This document shows positions 43,440 through 51,675 of a DNA stretch of 51,675 nt, piece after piece. The stretch comes from Tepidibacter sp. (GTDB lineage Bacteria; Bacillota; Clostridia; Peptostreptococcales; Peptostreptococcaceae): contig NZ_JAOASI010000075.1 in assembly GCF_025210165.1 (NCBI RefSeq), positions 1 through 51,675 on the forward strand, read 5' to 3'. Made by a program: the position numbers and the translations under genes. The notes under the pieces are model-generated. The model was not told where the DNA came from and searched no databases. It worked only from the letters and a program-made list of their open reading frames with translations. The stretch's first letter is position 1; each line of letters starts with the position of its first letter.

Positions 43440-45014
43440 TTACATAAACATAGGTACTCCTGGTCCAAGATCCAATCCTAACATATACCAGACAAACAGT
43501 AATGCCAATAATCCAATCATATAAGCAATACTATATGGCAAGCATAAAGAAATAACAGTTCCTAAACCAACTTCTCTATCAGGGTCTGTATTATAAGTTG
43601 CTAATAAGCCCATAATAACGGGTACATAGTAGTCTATAGGAGAAATAATATTTGTACAAGTATCTGCAATTCTATAAGTTGCTTGTGTTAATGCTGGAGA
43701 AAATCCTAACATAGAAAACATAGGTACAAAAACTGGGGATATAATCAACCACTTTGCAGACCCACTGGTAATACATAAATTCATACAAGTACAAATCAGT
43801 ACAAATGAGACTAATAAAGGATATCCTGAAAAACTTAGAGATTTAAGAACTTCTCCTCCCCATACGCCAATTATTGTAGAAATATTACTTGCACTGAACA
43901 AATTAATAAATATTGATGCAGGAAGAGCTATTACCATAAATCCTAATGCATTCGAAACTCCTTCTTTCATGTACTTTGGTACATCATTCATATCTTTTAT
44001 ACTACCAGATCCTTTTCCATATGCCATTGCTAAAGTAAAAAAGAAAAAGAATAAAATGCTAACAATACTACTTAACAATGGTGATTTTGGAAGTAATCCA
44101 CCATCAGCATTTCTAAATAGTGCATCCTTTGGTACCGTAAGTGCTAATATCACAAATATGAAGATAATTGCTGCAATCCCTGCATATTTTAAACCTTTCT
44201 TCTCTTCTTCAGTTACTTTGTGTTCTTCTAATTGACTCTCATCCAGAGTTATTTCTGTTCCACCTAATTTCTTACCTGTGTAAAATTTTGTTACCAAAAC
44301 GGTTGCTCCAACAACAACAAAGCAAGATGCTACCATAAAATAATAATTCATCATTGGATGAACAGGTGCATTAATTCCTAAGCCTTTTGTTACAGATTCA
44401 GTAATACCTGCTAAAAGAGCATCTGTTCCTGCAATAAATATATTAGCACTAAACCCACCATTTGCAGCTACATATCCTGATATAACTCCTATCCAAGGAT
44501 TTATCCCTAATGACTTAAACACTGCACCAGCTACTGCTGGTACAATAATTACTCCAGCATCTGATGCTAAATTTGCATTTACACCTACTATTGCAATTAT
44601 AAAAATTAACATAGACGCTGGTGCTCCTAGTATAGTTTTTCTAATTAATGCAGAAAGCATACCTGTTTGTTCTAACATACCTACACCTAACATCATAATC
44701 ATTACCAATCCCAAAGGTGCAAAGCCTGAATAAATACCTGTAAAACCAGTAAATAAACCCTGAATATTTTCCTTACTTAGTAAATTATTCACCCCAACTG
44801 TTACTTCTGTTGGTACATCTGTTGAAAGTTTTGAAGCTTTTAAATAAGTTACTTCCACTCCTCCCTTAGCCATAATAAATGATACTACCATAACAACAAT
44901 TGATAATGATACAAACAACCAGAATGGATGTGGTAGTTTGTTACCTACTCGTTCTACACCATCTATAAATTTATCAAATAGTGTATTTTTCTTTTCAGCG
45001 GCTATCTTAGACAT
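43440..45014 (-). CDS. abgT: AbgT-family p-aminobenzoyl-glutamate transporter
   Basis: A 524-residue polytopic membrane protein. The start FDKFIDGVERVGNKLPHPFWLF is characteristic, as are two re-entrant repeats, GVGMLEQTGMLSALIRK in the first half and SGSAKWLIISPVFVPMFSMLG with a TNIISPIDYY sequence in the second. It imports p-aminobenzoyl-glutamate, a folate breakdown product; some members export sulfonamides. It lies 22 bases downstream of an M20 hydrolase gene of the AbgA type, so uptake and cleavage are linked. AAGGAGG lies 8 bases before the ATG. Confidence 0.93.
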   Translation of the reverse strand: MSKIAAEKKNTLFDKFIDGVERVGNKLPHPFWLFVSLSIVVMVVSFIMAKGGVEVTYLKASKLSTDVPTEVTVGVNNLLSKENIQGLFTGFTGIYSGFAPLGLVMIMMLGVGMLEQTGMLSALIRKTILGAPASMLIFIIAIVGVNANLASDAGVIIVPAVAGAVFKSLGINPWIGVISGYVAANGGFSANIFIAGTDALLAGITESVTKGLGINAPVHPMMNYYFMVASCFVVVGATVLVTKFYTGKKLGGTEITLDESQLEEHKVTEEEKKGLKYAGIAAIIFIFVILALTVPKDALFRNADGGLLPKSPLLSSIVSILFFFFFTLAMAYGKGSGSIKDMNDVPKYMKEGVSNALGFMVIALPASIFINLFSASNISTIIGVWGGEVLKSLSFSGYPLLVSFVLICTCMNLCITSGSAKWLIISPVFVPMFSMLGFSPALTQATYRIADTCTNIISPIDYYVPVIMGLLATYNTDPDREVGLGTVISLCLPYSIAYMIGLLALLFVWYMLGLDLGPGVPMFM

Positions 45015-45036
45015 AAACTAAATCCTCCTTCTTTTA

Positions 45037-46344
45037 TTATTTTCTATTTTGAAGCTGTTGTACTAGTTTTACAAAAAGTTCTACTGATGGCAACAGAATA
45101 GACTCATCAAAGTCAAATGAACTATTATGAAAACCAGCTGTAAAATCTGCTCCTAATCCTATATATGTACCTATCCCACCATTTTTTTGTACTCTTCTAA
45201 TCATATCTGATGCATCATCTGTTCCTCCGACACTTCCAATAAGTTCAAATTCTTTAAACCACGGTATTTCTTTTGCACAATTCATAACAAAATCAATAGC
45301 TTCATCATCACTTTTAGCTGAATAAGTGGTACCTACATGCTCAATTTCACATTCCAATTGATAAACTGAAGCTACTCCTTTTACTATTGATAACATCTTA
45401 TCTTCTCCATACTCAGCAACAGTGTCATTTTCGCCTCTTATTTCAATTTCTAAATATGCATTTGGAGCAATTGTATTTCTTGAAATACCTGCTTTTAGAA
45501 TTCCTACATTTACACGCATCATTCCTTCGCTATGAGGTGCAATTGAATGAACATTAAGTGCTGCTGTACTTGCAGCTAGCAAAGCATTTTTCCCTACATG
45601 AGGATCTCCACAAGGATGTGCTGCTTTCCCATTATATGTAATATTATATCTTCTATTATCTAAGAAGTCCTTCGTACCACATATAATCCCCCTAGATTTC
45701 AATGGAAGTCCATCTAATTTTGTTAATCCTATATGTCCTGCAAAGAAATAGTCCACATCGTCTAATACACCTTTTTTAACAATGCCTCTTGCACCCCCTC
45801 CTCCTTCTTCAGAGGGTTGAAAAATAAGTTTTATCTTACCAGTTAAAGTATCTTTTATTGACATAAGTACTTCTGCAACACCAAGTCCAATAGCAGTATG
45901 TCCATCATGTCCACACGCATGACAATATCCCTCATTTATTGAACGAAATCCATTTTCCTTAGGGAAATGTTTATCTTCATTTGATTCAACAATTGTTAAT
46001 GCATCCATATCAAATCTAAATGCAACAACTGGTCCTTCTTTTTTTGTGTCTATGATACCTACAACACCCGTTATATTGTCCATTTGCCTAACTATTTCTT
46101 CATTAGCTCCCTGATCAATAGCCCTTTGAATTTCTCTTTGTATAACTTCCTCTGAAGGAAAACTAAACTGTAATCCTTTTTCTACAATATTAAGCCCCAT
46201 TTTAACTTCAATCCCTAATTCTACAAGCCTCTGGGCAACTTTACATGATGTTCTAAATTCTGTCCATTTCACTTCAGCATGCTTGTGAAAATCTCTTCTA
46301 TAACCAACTATTCTTTTTTTTAATTCTTTAGAATCTAATGTCAC
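45037..46344 (-). CDS. M20 amidohydrolase, p-aminobenzoyl-glutamate hydrolase type
   Basis: A 435-residue metallohydrolase, close in length to E. coli AbgA (436). Metal ligands are readable in CHACGHDGHTA, FQPSEEGGGGARG (catalytic Glu pair), the FAGHIG strand and near the C terminus GADFTAGFHNSSFDFDE. A dimerisation lid spans about 235-340. In E. coli AbgA pairs with AbgB; here a single gene precedes abgT, so it may act as a homodimer. Cleavage would give p-aminobenzoate for folate and glutamate. The start is GTG with GGAGG 8 bases before it. First gene of the operon. Confidence 0.88.
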   Translation of the reverse strand: MTLDSKELKKRIVGYRRDFHKHAEVKWTEFRTSCKVAQRLVELGIEVKMGLNIVEKGLQFSFPSEEVIQREIQRAIDQGANEEIVRQMDNITGVVGIIDTKKEGPVVAFRFDMDALTIVESNEDKHFPKENGFRSINEGYCHACGHDGHTAIGLGVAEVLMSIKDTLTGKIKLIFQPSEEGGGGARGIVKKGVLDDVDYFFAGHIGLTKLDGLPLKSRGIICGTKDFLDNRRYNITYNGKAAHPCGDPHVGKNALLAASTAALNVHSIAPHSEGMMRVNVGILKAGISRNTIAPNAYLEIEIRGENDTVAEYGEDKMLSIVKGVASVYQLECEIEHVGTTYSAKSDDEAIDFVMNCAKEIPWFKEFELIGSVGGTDDASDMIRRVQKNGGIGTYIGLGADFTAGFHNSSFDFDESILLPSVELFVKLVQQLQNRK

Positions 46345-46772
46345 TTTTGCTTACCTCCTCGTATAATATCTCCTTTAATCATAAAATTTTGTTTATTTTT
46401 TAACTAATATTATTAATTTTTTGATACTACTCTTCAGTTTATTAAAAATAGTGCAAATATAACTTTCTTAACATAGAACCTATAACTTTTTTTACCTTTT
46501 TTACTACTTTACACCGTTTATCGAAAATTGTCAATCGACCGAATTATCAATTAATTGACTTATTCCCATATAAGTCATGTCAATAAACCGATCTCATTTA
46601 CGAAAATCCCAAGATAACTTTCAACTATATCGATGAGAAAACCGTTTTCTTAGATAAATACTTAAATTCTAAAAATTTAGAATTATCTTTTTTTTAGTTT
46701 CTTATGTTATAATGAAGTTGTTGTCATATTGTATTTAAGTTTTAACTTTTATTAAAAATAGGGGGTATTTTA
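46345..46772. other. 428-base divergent promoter region of abg operon and ilvE
   Basis: No coding frame is seen. For the abg operon TTGACA-17-TAAAGT is a candidate on the minus strand near 46500-46530. The inverted repeat TGACTTAT/ATAAGTCA lies near 46556-46577, and TCAATTAATTGA at 46547-46558. Near ilvE, AAATTCTAAA/TTTAGAATT (about 46672-46691) and TATAAT (about 46707) suggest its promoter region. No T-box was found. Confidence 0.5.
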
Positions 46773-47798
46773 ATGAGTAAATCTGTAAATATAGATTGGA
46801 ACAATCTTGCATTTAGCTACATAAAAACTGAATTTCGTTATGTATCAAGATGGAAAGATGGAAAATGGGATGATGGAAGTTTAATTGAAGATAACAAACT
46901 TTCTATAAGTGAAGCTTCTACTGCTCTTCATTATGGACAACAATGTTTTGAAGGTCTTAAAGCTTATCGTACAAAAGAAGAAAAAATCCAACTTTTCAGA
47001 CCCGATCAAAACGCGAAAAGAATGAATGACAGTTGCAAACGTGTTCTTATGCCCGAAATACCTGAAGAGAAGTTTATAGATGCTTGTATTCAAGTTGTTA
47101 AAGCAAATGAAGCTTATATTCCACCTCATGGAACTGGAGCAACACTTTATTTAAGACCTTTCATGATAGGTGTTGGAGATAATCTAGGAGTTAAACCTGC
47201 TCCAGAATTTATATTCTGCGTATTCTGTGTTCCTGTAGGTCCTTACTTTAAAGGTGGAATGACTCCTGTAAACTTTACAATAGCTGATTATGATAGAGCT
47301 TCACCTTGGGGAACTGGAGCTTCAAAAGTCGGAGGAAACTACGCTGGAAGTTTACTTGCTCACGAAGAAGCTGTTAAAAAAGGATTTGCAGATTGTATAT
47401 ATCTTGACCCAGCAACTCATACTAAGATAGAGGAAGTTGGAGCTGCTAACTTCTTTGGAATAACAAAAAATGATAAATTTATAACTCCTAAGTCTCCATC
47501 TATATTACCTAGTATAACTAAATATTCACTAATGCACATAGCTAAAGAATATTTAGAGATGGAAGTTGAAGAAATAGATGTACCTGTAGAAAATCTAGAT
47601 GAATTTAAAGAAGCTGGTGCATGTGGTACTGCTGCTGTTATAACTCCTATTGGAGGAATTGATTATAAAGATAATCTTCACGTATTCTATAGTGAAACAG
47701 AAGTCGGTCCTGTAACTAAGAAACTTTATAATACACTTTACGGAATCCAATTTGGAGATGTTAAAGCTCCAGAAGGATGGATTGTAGAAGTTAAATAA
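46773..47798 (+). CDS. ilvE: Branched-chain amino acid aminotransferase
   Basis: A 341-residue PLP enzyme (fold type IV) interconverting Leu, Ile and Val with their keto acids. The signature is [16 protein letters not shown] near the start, the PLP lysine K185 in [12 protein letters not shown] and the cofactor loop [13 protein letters not shown]. The 340-residue length and [17 protein letters not shown] fit the longer, eukaryote-like group II enzymes. GGGGG lies 7 bases before the ATG. It is a single-gene unit, with R2 copy d providing its terminator-like hairpin. Confidence 0.96.
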   Translation: MSKSVNIDWNNLAFSYIKTEFRYVSRWKDGKWDDGSLIEDNKLSISEASTALHYGQQCFEGLKAYRTKEEKIQLFRPDQNAKRMNDSCKRVLMPEIPEEKFIDACIQVVKANEAYIPPHGTGATLYLRPFMIGVGDNLGVKPAPEFIFCVFCVPVGPYFKGGMTPVNFTIADYDRASPWGTGASKVGGNYAGSLLAHEEAVKKGFADCIYLDPATHTKIEEVGAANFFGITKNDKFITPKSPSILPSITKYSLMHIAKEYLEMEVEEIDVPVENLDEFKEAGACGTAAVITPIGGIDYKDNLHVFYSETEVGPVTKKLYNTLYGIQFGDVKAPEGWIVEVK

Positions 47799-47801
47799 TA
47801 T

Positions 47802-47911
47802 AAAAAAGTCTTCCTTATAAAGATTTTCAATGTAGACTTTTTTGAAACTCATAACGAAAATTATATTTATCCATAAGTTAAAGAAGAATATAATTTCCTA
47901 TTCGTTATAAA
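47802..47911 (+). repeat. Dispersed repeat R2, copy d
   Basis: It runs from AAAAAAGTCTTCCTTATAAAG to TTCCTATTCGTTATAAA, with the core CTTTTTTGAAACTCATAACG. The first hairpin, AAAAGTCT/AGACTTTT, follows the ilvE stop by only a few bases and can act as a terminator. The distal half is read through by the methyltransferase gene on the other strand, giving its last residues. Confidence 0.88.
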
Positions 47912-48631
47912 TAAAAATTGAGGGTTCTTAGTTAATCTATCATACATGTTAGGCTGTGCGATTTTGAATTGTTCTGTCGGCATAGGCTCTAACAGCTTTT
48001 CTATCATAAATCCGGCATCAATAATAGAGTTGATAATCTCACTTAAAGGTCTTCTATAAAATTGTACTTTTACCTTTCCATTGTTAGTGTTCCATTCATC
48101 GTCTAATAATTCTGTTAAAAAGTAATTCTCTTTATTAAATACTGTAAAATCCATAAACGGATGATGAATAGATATAACAAGTTGTCCATCTTTTTTTAAG
48201 ATTCTATTAAATTCTCTCATTACTACATTCCAATTTTTAATATAATGAAGTGTCAATGATGATAAAATAATGTCTATAGATTCATCCTCAATAAAATGCA
48301 ACGGCTCATTTAAATCAGCTCTTATAATTTTCGCCTTATTTCCAACTCTTTTTTTAGCCATTTCTATCATATTTGGACTACAATCTAATGCTATTACACT
48401 TGCACCCTTTTCTAATAACCATTTAGTATACCACCCTGCCGCACAACCTGCATCTAAAACTTTCTTACCTCTAACTTGTGGAAGTAATGATATAGTTGCA
48501 GGTCTTTCATAGTAGGCATTGAATGGTTTTGTATCTACATATTTAAAATAATATTCAGCCATTTCTTCATAAGAATTAAGTGAAACGGAGTCTTTATTTA
48601 TAACTTGTTCCTCATGTGATATGTTATTCAA
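47867..48631 (-). CDS. Class I SAM-dependent methyltransferase (small-molecule type)
   Basis: A 254-residue Methyltransf_11/25-type enzyme. Motif I is KVLDAGCAAGWYTKWL, the acidic end of strand 2 is VIALDCSPNMI, motif II/III include IIRADLNEPL, and LTLHYIKNW follows. A C-terminal substrate domain has FYRRPLSEIINSIIDAGFMI. Substrate unknown. The start is TTG at 48631 with AAGGAGAG 7 bases before it. The last 13 residues, ITNRKLYSSLTYG, are encoded by the R2 repeat, so the original C terminus was probably replaced when the repeat arrived. Confidence 0.88.
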   Translation of the reverse strand: MNNISHEEQVINKDSVSLNSYEEMAEYYFKYVDTKPFNAYYERPATISLLPQVRGKKVLDAGCAAGWYTKWLLEKGASVIALDCSPNMIEMAKKRVGNKAKIIRADLNEPLHFIEDESIDIILSSLTLHYIKNWNVVMREFNRILKKDGQLVISIHHPFMDFTVFNKENYFLTELLDDEWNTNNGKVKVQFYRRPLSEIINSIIDAGFMIEKLLEPMPTEQFKIAQPNMYDRLTKNPQFLFITNRKLYSSLTYG

Positions 48632-48922
48632 TGTAATCTCTCCTTAATATTACATAATATTTTACAATTGTGCATTAAATTATAACATTTATTCTTTATA
48701 TTTCAAATAAAATAATTTGTAATTGTGAAGTTTTACACTAATTGAGAAACCGATTAAACTATCAGTAATTTTTCAAAAATTACTATATTATATAAATATT
48801 ACTAAGTAAATTACAGTTTATATCTTCTCAGTTCAGAAACTAAATATATTGAAAATACAGTATACCCTTTTTCTATTTATGGTACGGTTATCTGTAGATA
48901 CTGCAACGACTATTTTCGAGTT

Positions 48923-49528
48923 CTAGCTACGTTTTAGTAACTCTAGTATATCTTCCGAGTACATATTAACAACTATTTTTGATACTTCTTCTATTGAATA
49001 CTTATTCCTATTATTAATCCAAAATCGAATGACTCCTATAAGTCCTGCCGCCATATATTCAATATAGATTATTCTATTATCTACATCTCTATTCTCTTTT
49101 ACTGAAACAGATTTATCTAATCCTTCATTCATATGATTCTTTATAATATTTGTGAATTTTATAGATAAGTAAGGTATACTTTCATCTCCTAGAATCACCT
49201 TATAGAAATCAAAATCTTCTTGAATAGTTTCAAAAACCTTCTTATTTAGTTCATAAAAATCATCATAGCCTAAATCATTAATTGTATCAATATTATTACT
49301 AGACTTCATACTTCCTTTCAATTTATTCAAACATTCATTACTTAGTTGATCGAGCAAATCATCTTTATCTAAATAATGTAAATAGAAAGTGTTTCGATTA
49401 ATCACTGCTCCTTCTGCAATATTTTGAATAGTAATTTTATTATAGTTCTTCTTTTTAAGCAAATCAAAAAATGCTTTTTTTATAGATTTTTTCGTCCGTA
49501 TTATTCTTAAATCTGTTTTTTTATTCAT
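48923..49528 (-). CDS. TetR/AcrR-family regulator
   Basis: A 201-residue repressor. The start at 49528 follows AGGAGG by 5 bases; the adjacent upstream ATG at 49531 is also possible. The HTH is KAFFDLLKKKNYNKITIQNIAEGAVINRNTFYLHY (about 17-52), followed by a helical ligand-binding domain with a YMAAGLIGVIRFWI helix near residue 165. It diverges from a pyridoxamine oxidase-fold gene, and a dyad between them (49592-49635) is the likely operator. The C-terminal half is close to the TetR_C_7 (YsiA-like) type, common in Firmicutes. Confidence 0.92.
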   Translation of the reverse strand: MNKKTDLRIIRTKKSIKKAFFDLLKKKNYNKITIQNIAEGAVINRNTFYLHYLDKDDLLDQLSNECLNKLKGSMKSSNNIDTINDLGYDDFYELNKKVFETIQEDFDFYKVILGDESIPYLSIKFTNIIKNHMNEGLDKSVSVKENRDVDNRIIYIEYMAAGLIGVIRFWINNRNKYSIEEVSKIVVNMYSEDILELLKRS

Positions 49529-49591
49529 CATTTCCTCCTGTTTAATAAACAATAATCATCAATATGACTATTATATGTCACTACCACTTTT

Positions 49592-49635
49592 ATTAACCAT
49601 TGTATATTATATTTCTTTTCTATACAATAGTTAAT
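49592..49635. promoter_or_regulatory. Large dyad between the TetR and oxidase genes
   Basis: Arms ATTAACCATTGTATA (49592-49606) and TATACAATAGTTAAT (49621-49635), with one mismatch. They lie between divergent start sites, 64 and 92 bases away. A probable TetR operator that would control both genes. Confidence 0.7.
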
Positions 49636-49726
49636 ACAAATACTCTTTAAATTCAAGAGAGTTAAAAAAATTACTGGCAAAAATATTAACTAAACATATA
49701 AAAACAAAAAAGAGGAGATGTATCTT

Positions 49727-50134
49727 ATGCGTAAATATTTAAATTTTATTAAAGAAAATCCTATGGGTTTTTTAGCTACAACAGATAAGAATGGAAAACC
49801 TAGAGTTAGAGGCTTTGGTATTATGATTACTGAAGATAATAAAATATTTTTCGGAACATCAAACAAAAGAAGAACTTTCAGCCAGCTAAAAGTTAATCCT
49901 TATGCAGAATGGATAGCAAAGTCTAAAAAGTCATCAACGCTAAGAGTAAGTGGCGACGTAGTTATTGAAAAGGATATGCAAATTAAATTAAACACTATTG
50001 AAAATAGTCCAGTAATAAAAAACCTTTATGCTGGAAGAGAAGATGAATTTGAAATGTTTTATCTTGAAAATGTTGAATATGATTGGTTTGAGATGAAAAT
50101 GACAATCCCAATTAAAGAAAAACGATCAAGCTAG
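49727..50134 (+). CDS. Pyridoxamine 5'-phosphate oxidase-fold flavoprotein
   Basis: A 135-residue protein of the split-barrel flavin-binding superfamily. ENPMGFLATTDKNGKPRVRGF is the classical N-terminal strand pair, followed by FFGTSNKRRTFSQLKVNP and WIAKS..TLRVSGDVVI. Members bind FMN, F420 or heme and reduce or detoxify small molecules. The start at 49727 is used since AGAGGAG overlaps the earlier ATG at 49718. It is divergent from a TetR regulator that probably controls it, in the manner of a drug- or flavin-inducible pair. Monocistronic, closed by the terminator at 50124-50159. Confidence 0.9.
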   Translation: MRKYLNFIKENPMGFLATTDKNGKPRVRGFGIMITEDNKIFFGTSNKRRTFSQLKVNPYAEWIAKSKKSSTLRVSGDVVIEKDMQIKLNTIENSPVIKNLYAGREDEFEMFYLENVEYDWFEMKMTIPIKEKRSS

Positions 50135-50159
50135 ATACTCTCTAGTTTGATCATTTTTT
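50124..50159 (+). terminator. Terminator after the oxidase-fold gene
   Basis: GATCAAGCTAGA pairs with TCTAGTTTGATC (one G-T) around TACTC, followed by T6. Confidence 0.9.
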
Positions 50160-50441
50160 AATTGATATTGATTAGTTGGGTTAATTCCATAGAATTAACC
50201 ACAGTTATTTGTGGTACAATTCTCCGTGCATACTACAACGTAAGTTTTTTATTTGAAATTTGTATATTTACCAATATTCCTTAATCTATCTAAAATGATA
50301 TAATTATAAATCGACAAACATGCTTCGTCATATGTATATATAATCAATAAGGGAAACTATTTTAGGCTTTCCCTATTACTCATATTAAGAAGATTGTGCA
50401 TTAAATTTACTGTTTAATACAATTGCTATTATATAACTTAA
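50160..50441. other. Intergenic region with a hairpin
   Basis: No coding frame is seen. A hairpin of AATAAGGGAAA and TTTCCCTATTA lies at about 50346-50379 and may be part of termination of the uppS-like gene. A segment at 50203-50240 is loosely similar to 48874-48911. Confidence 0.5.
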
Positions 50442-50948
50442 TTACTCAATTACATTGCCATATCTTCTATCTCTTTTAGAAAAATCATAAATTGCTTTTT
50501 CCAAGTCATCTTTTTTAAAGTCTGGCCATAATACATCAACGAAATATAATTCTGTGTAAGCCATTTCCCAAAGTAAAAAATTAGATAATCTTTTTTCTCC
50601 TCCCGTTCTAATGAATAAATCTGGTTCAGGAATATCACAGGTATCCATATATGAAGCGAATAAATCTTCATTAATCCTTGAAACATCTAACTTGTTATTT
50701 AAACATTTTAATGCTATCTTTTTAGTTGTACGTATAATTTCATCTTTTGGACGGCTCCAATTCTCTGTTGAAAAAGCATAAATTGTTAAATATTCTACAC
50801 CTAAATCATATGTATCTTTGCATATATTTTCTAATGTTTTGATACCTTGCCTATGTCCAAATGTTCTGGGCATAAATTTTCTTTTTGCCCATCGTCCATT
50901 TCCATCCATCATAATTGCAATATGCTTTGAAATTTTTATAATATCCAT
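50442..50948 (-). pseudogene. Undecaprenyl diphosphate synthase-like protein with an internal deletion
   Basis: A 168-codon frame that keeps both ends of a cis-prenyltransferase: HIAIMMDGNGRWAKRK with catalytic D15, GHRQGI, YAFSTENWSRPKDEI, then, after a jump, NEDLFASYMDTCDIPEPDLFIRTGGEKRLSNFLLW and WPDF. The family is about 245 residues long. About 75 are missing between PKDEI and IIRTTKKIAL, including the NYGGR region and part of the hydrophobic cleft. The frame is intact, so a product may be made, but chain elongation is unlikely. A shared DEI codon stretch may be where the deletion occurred. A complete uppS is expected elsewhere. AGGAGG lies 9-10 bases before the ATG. Confidence 0.8.
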
Positions 50949-51107
50949 CAGTTATATTCCTCCATCGTACAGTAAAATGAGGAAAAGATAATAAAATACT
51001 TCCTAAGTACTGATATTATATCCTTTGACTTCTAAACATATGCTAAGAAATCCAATGTATGCATCACTAATTTTCACTCACTCTCTTTTTAGAAAATTAG
51101 AATTTGT

Positions 51108-51482
51108 CTATTCAATAATTAATTCCTCATATTCTGTTCCATCTATATTTTTCGTTATATTATAAACATGTTTTCCAATTACACTGCGTAAATTCTTTAT
51201 ATTTTCAATATCAGATGAAGCAAATTCATAATAGCAAGTAGTATGACTATTTTTATTTAACTCTTCGTAAAAGTCTGATATATATGTACAAAACTTATCT
51301 AATATATCTTCTAATGGATATTGAGAGATATTTATAGGTGAATCACCTTCACCTAATTTTGGTTCTTGTTCAAAAATCAAAGATGTAACAAACTCATTCT
51401 TAACTTTGTATATCCCATCAGCTTCTTTAAAATATTTTTCATTTTTATACTTTTCAGCATCATAATTAGAAATATTTTTCAT
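51108..51482 (-). CDS. Hypothetical protein
   Basis: A 124-residue soluble protein with no recognised family. It is rich in Tyr, Glu and Asn, with a helical middle segment PLEDILDKFCTYISDFYEEL (about 56-75) and a final IDGTEYEELIIE. Two cysteines occur, far apart. AAGGAGG lies 7 bases before the ATG, a strong site that supports a real gene. No neighbour explains it. Confidence 0.7.
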   Translation of the reverse strand: MKNISNYDAEKYKNEKYFKEADGIYKVKNEFVTSLIFEQEPKLGEGDSPINISQYPLEDILDKFCTYISDFYEELNKNSHTTCYYEFASSDIENIKNLRSVIGKHVYNITKNIDGTEYEELIIE

Positions 51483-51557
51483 TTTTACCTCCTTTATAAA
51501 TTTATATTTATCTTTTATTTACTATGCTTTGTTTTATTAATTAATCTATTGTGCTAG

Positions 51558-51597
51558 TTGAAATCAATTTACTTAATATGGTAAATTGATTTTAACA
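51558..51597. other. Inverted repeat at the window edge
   Basis: GTTGAAATCAATTTAC and GTAAATTGATTTTAAC are inverted around TTAATATG. It lies between the hypothetical gene's upstream region and a possible gene entering from the right, and may be a terminator or operator. Confidence 0.5.
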
Positions 51598-51633
51598 AAA
51601 AAATATCCTCTTAACTTCAAATGTATGGTTATA

Positions 51634-51675
51634 TTATCCAAATGCTAAAGACTTAATTCTTGATATATCTTCATC
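51634..51675 (-). CDS. Possible 3' end of a gene running in from beyond the window
   Basis: Minus-strand codons read DEDISRIKSLAFG and then TAA. The inverted repeat at 51558-51597 follows. The fragment is too short to identify, and the frame choice is tentative. Confidence 0.3.
   Translation of the reverse strand, partial: DEDISRIKSLAFG

Noticed and set aside
46345-46772. T-box riboswitch ahead of ilvE
   Set aside because: There is no GGTGGnACCGCG motif, specifier loop or terminator/antiterminator pair.
50450-50686. 78-codon frame within the uppS-like gene
   Set aside because: It is a shifted frame inside a gene whose own frame shows the family motifs.

Overview
The window is about 70% A+T. 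It looks like a chromosome segment from an anaerobic, endospore-forming, low-GC Firmicute of class Clostridia. The support is a cotJA-cotJB-cotJC spore-coat operon, an orphan GerAB germination permease, a Spo0E-like phosphatase, hybrid cluster protein Hcp, SLH-anchored surface proteins, strong AGGAGG ribosome sites and many U-tailed terminators. Genus is not decided; the make-up fits Peptostreptococcaceae or a related family.

Layout. Positions 1-600 hold the right end of an IS3-family element inserted into a sodium:dicarboxylate symporter gene, of which only the 3' part remains. Positions 755-7760 hold a two-gene surface operon behind a near-consensus Fur box: an SLH-anchored beta-helix protein and a 1470-residue secreted protein made of about twelve hemoglobin-interacting (HID/DUF1533) repeats. 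Positions 7835-12640 carry RNA-modifying enzymes, ferritin, an EEP-fold nuclease and the cotJ operon. Positions 12660-16470 carry an SLH-GH18 hydrolase and a two-component system. Positions 16560-23690 hold RidA, Hcp with a cysteine-less CMD protein, a two-domain multicopper oxidase, an FG-GAP protein and an ArsR/aldehyde dehydrogenase pair. Positions 23740-28690 hold rpsD with a structured leader, then a complete agmatine route to spermidine (speA, speD, speE, speB). Positions 28720-35810 hold GerAB and remnants, exonuclease III, Spo0E, a sigma-54 activator, and a triple-rhodanese lipoprotein with a small membrane protein. Positions 35930-42660 hold a BlaI/BlaR1-like pair with twin operators, a GDSL esterase, a chemoreceptor, YjdM and a stalk-domain gene broken by a stop. 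Positions 42800-51675 hold an aminobenzoyl-glutamate uptake/hydrolysis operon, ilvE, a methyltransferase, a TetR/flavin-type oxidase divergon and an internally deleted undecaprenyl diphosphate synthase.

Three dispersed families of intergenic repeats are the least expected content. R1 (about 125 bp, four copies) and R3 (about 200 bp, two copies flanking one nuclease gene) have hairpins whose arms change together between copies. R2 (about 110 bp, four copies) runs into the 3' ends of two genes and appears to supply their last codons and stops.

The strongest candidate for a little-described system is the Fur-controlled SLH/HID surface pair, a probable heme or hemoglobin capture apparatus at the S-layer. 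The repeat families are the best candidates for undescribed sequence elements. All functions are inferred from sequence reading alone; no search was run.
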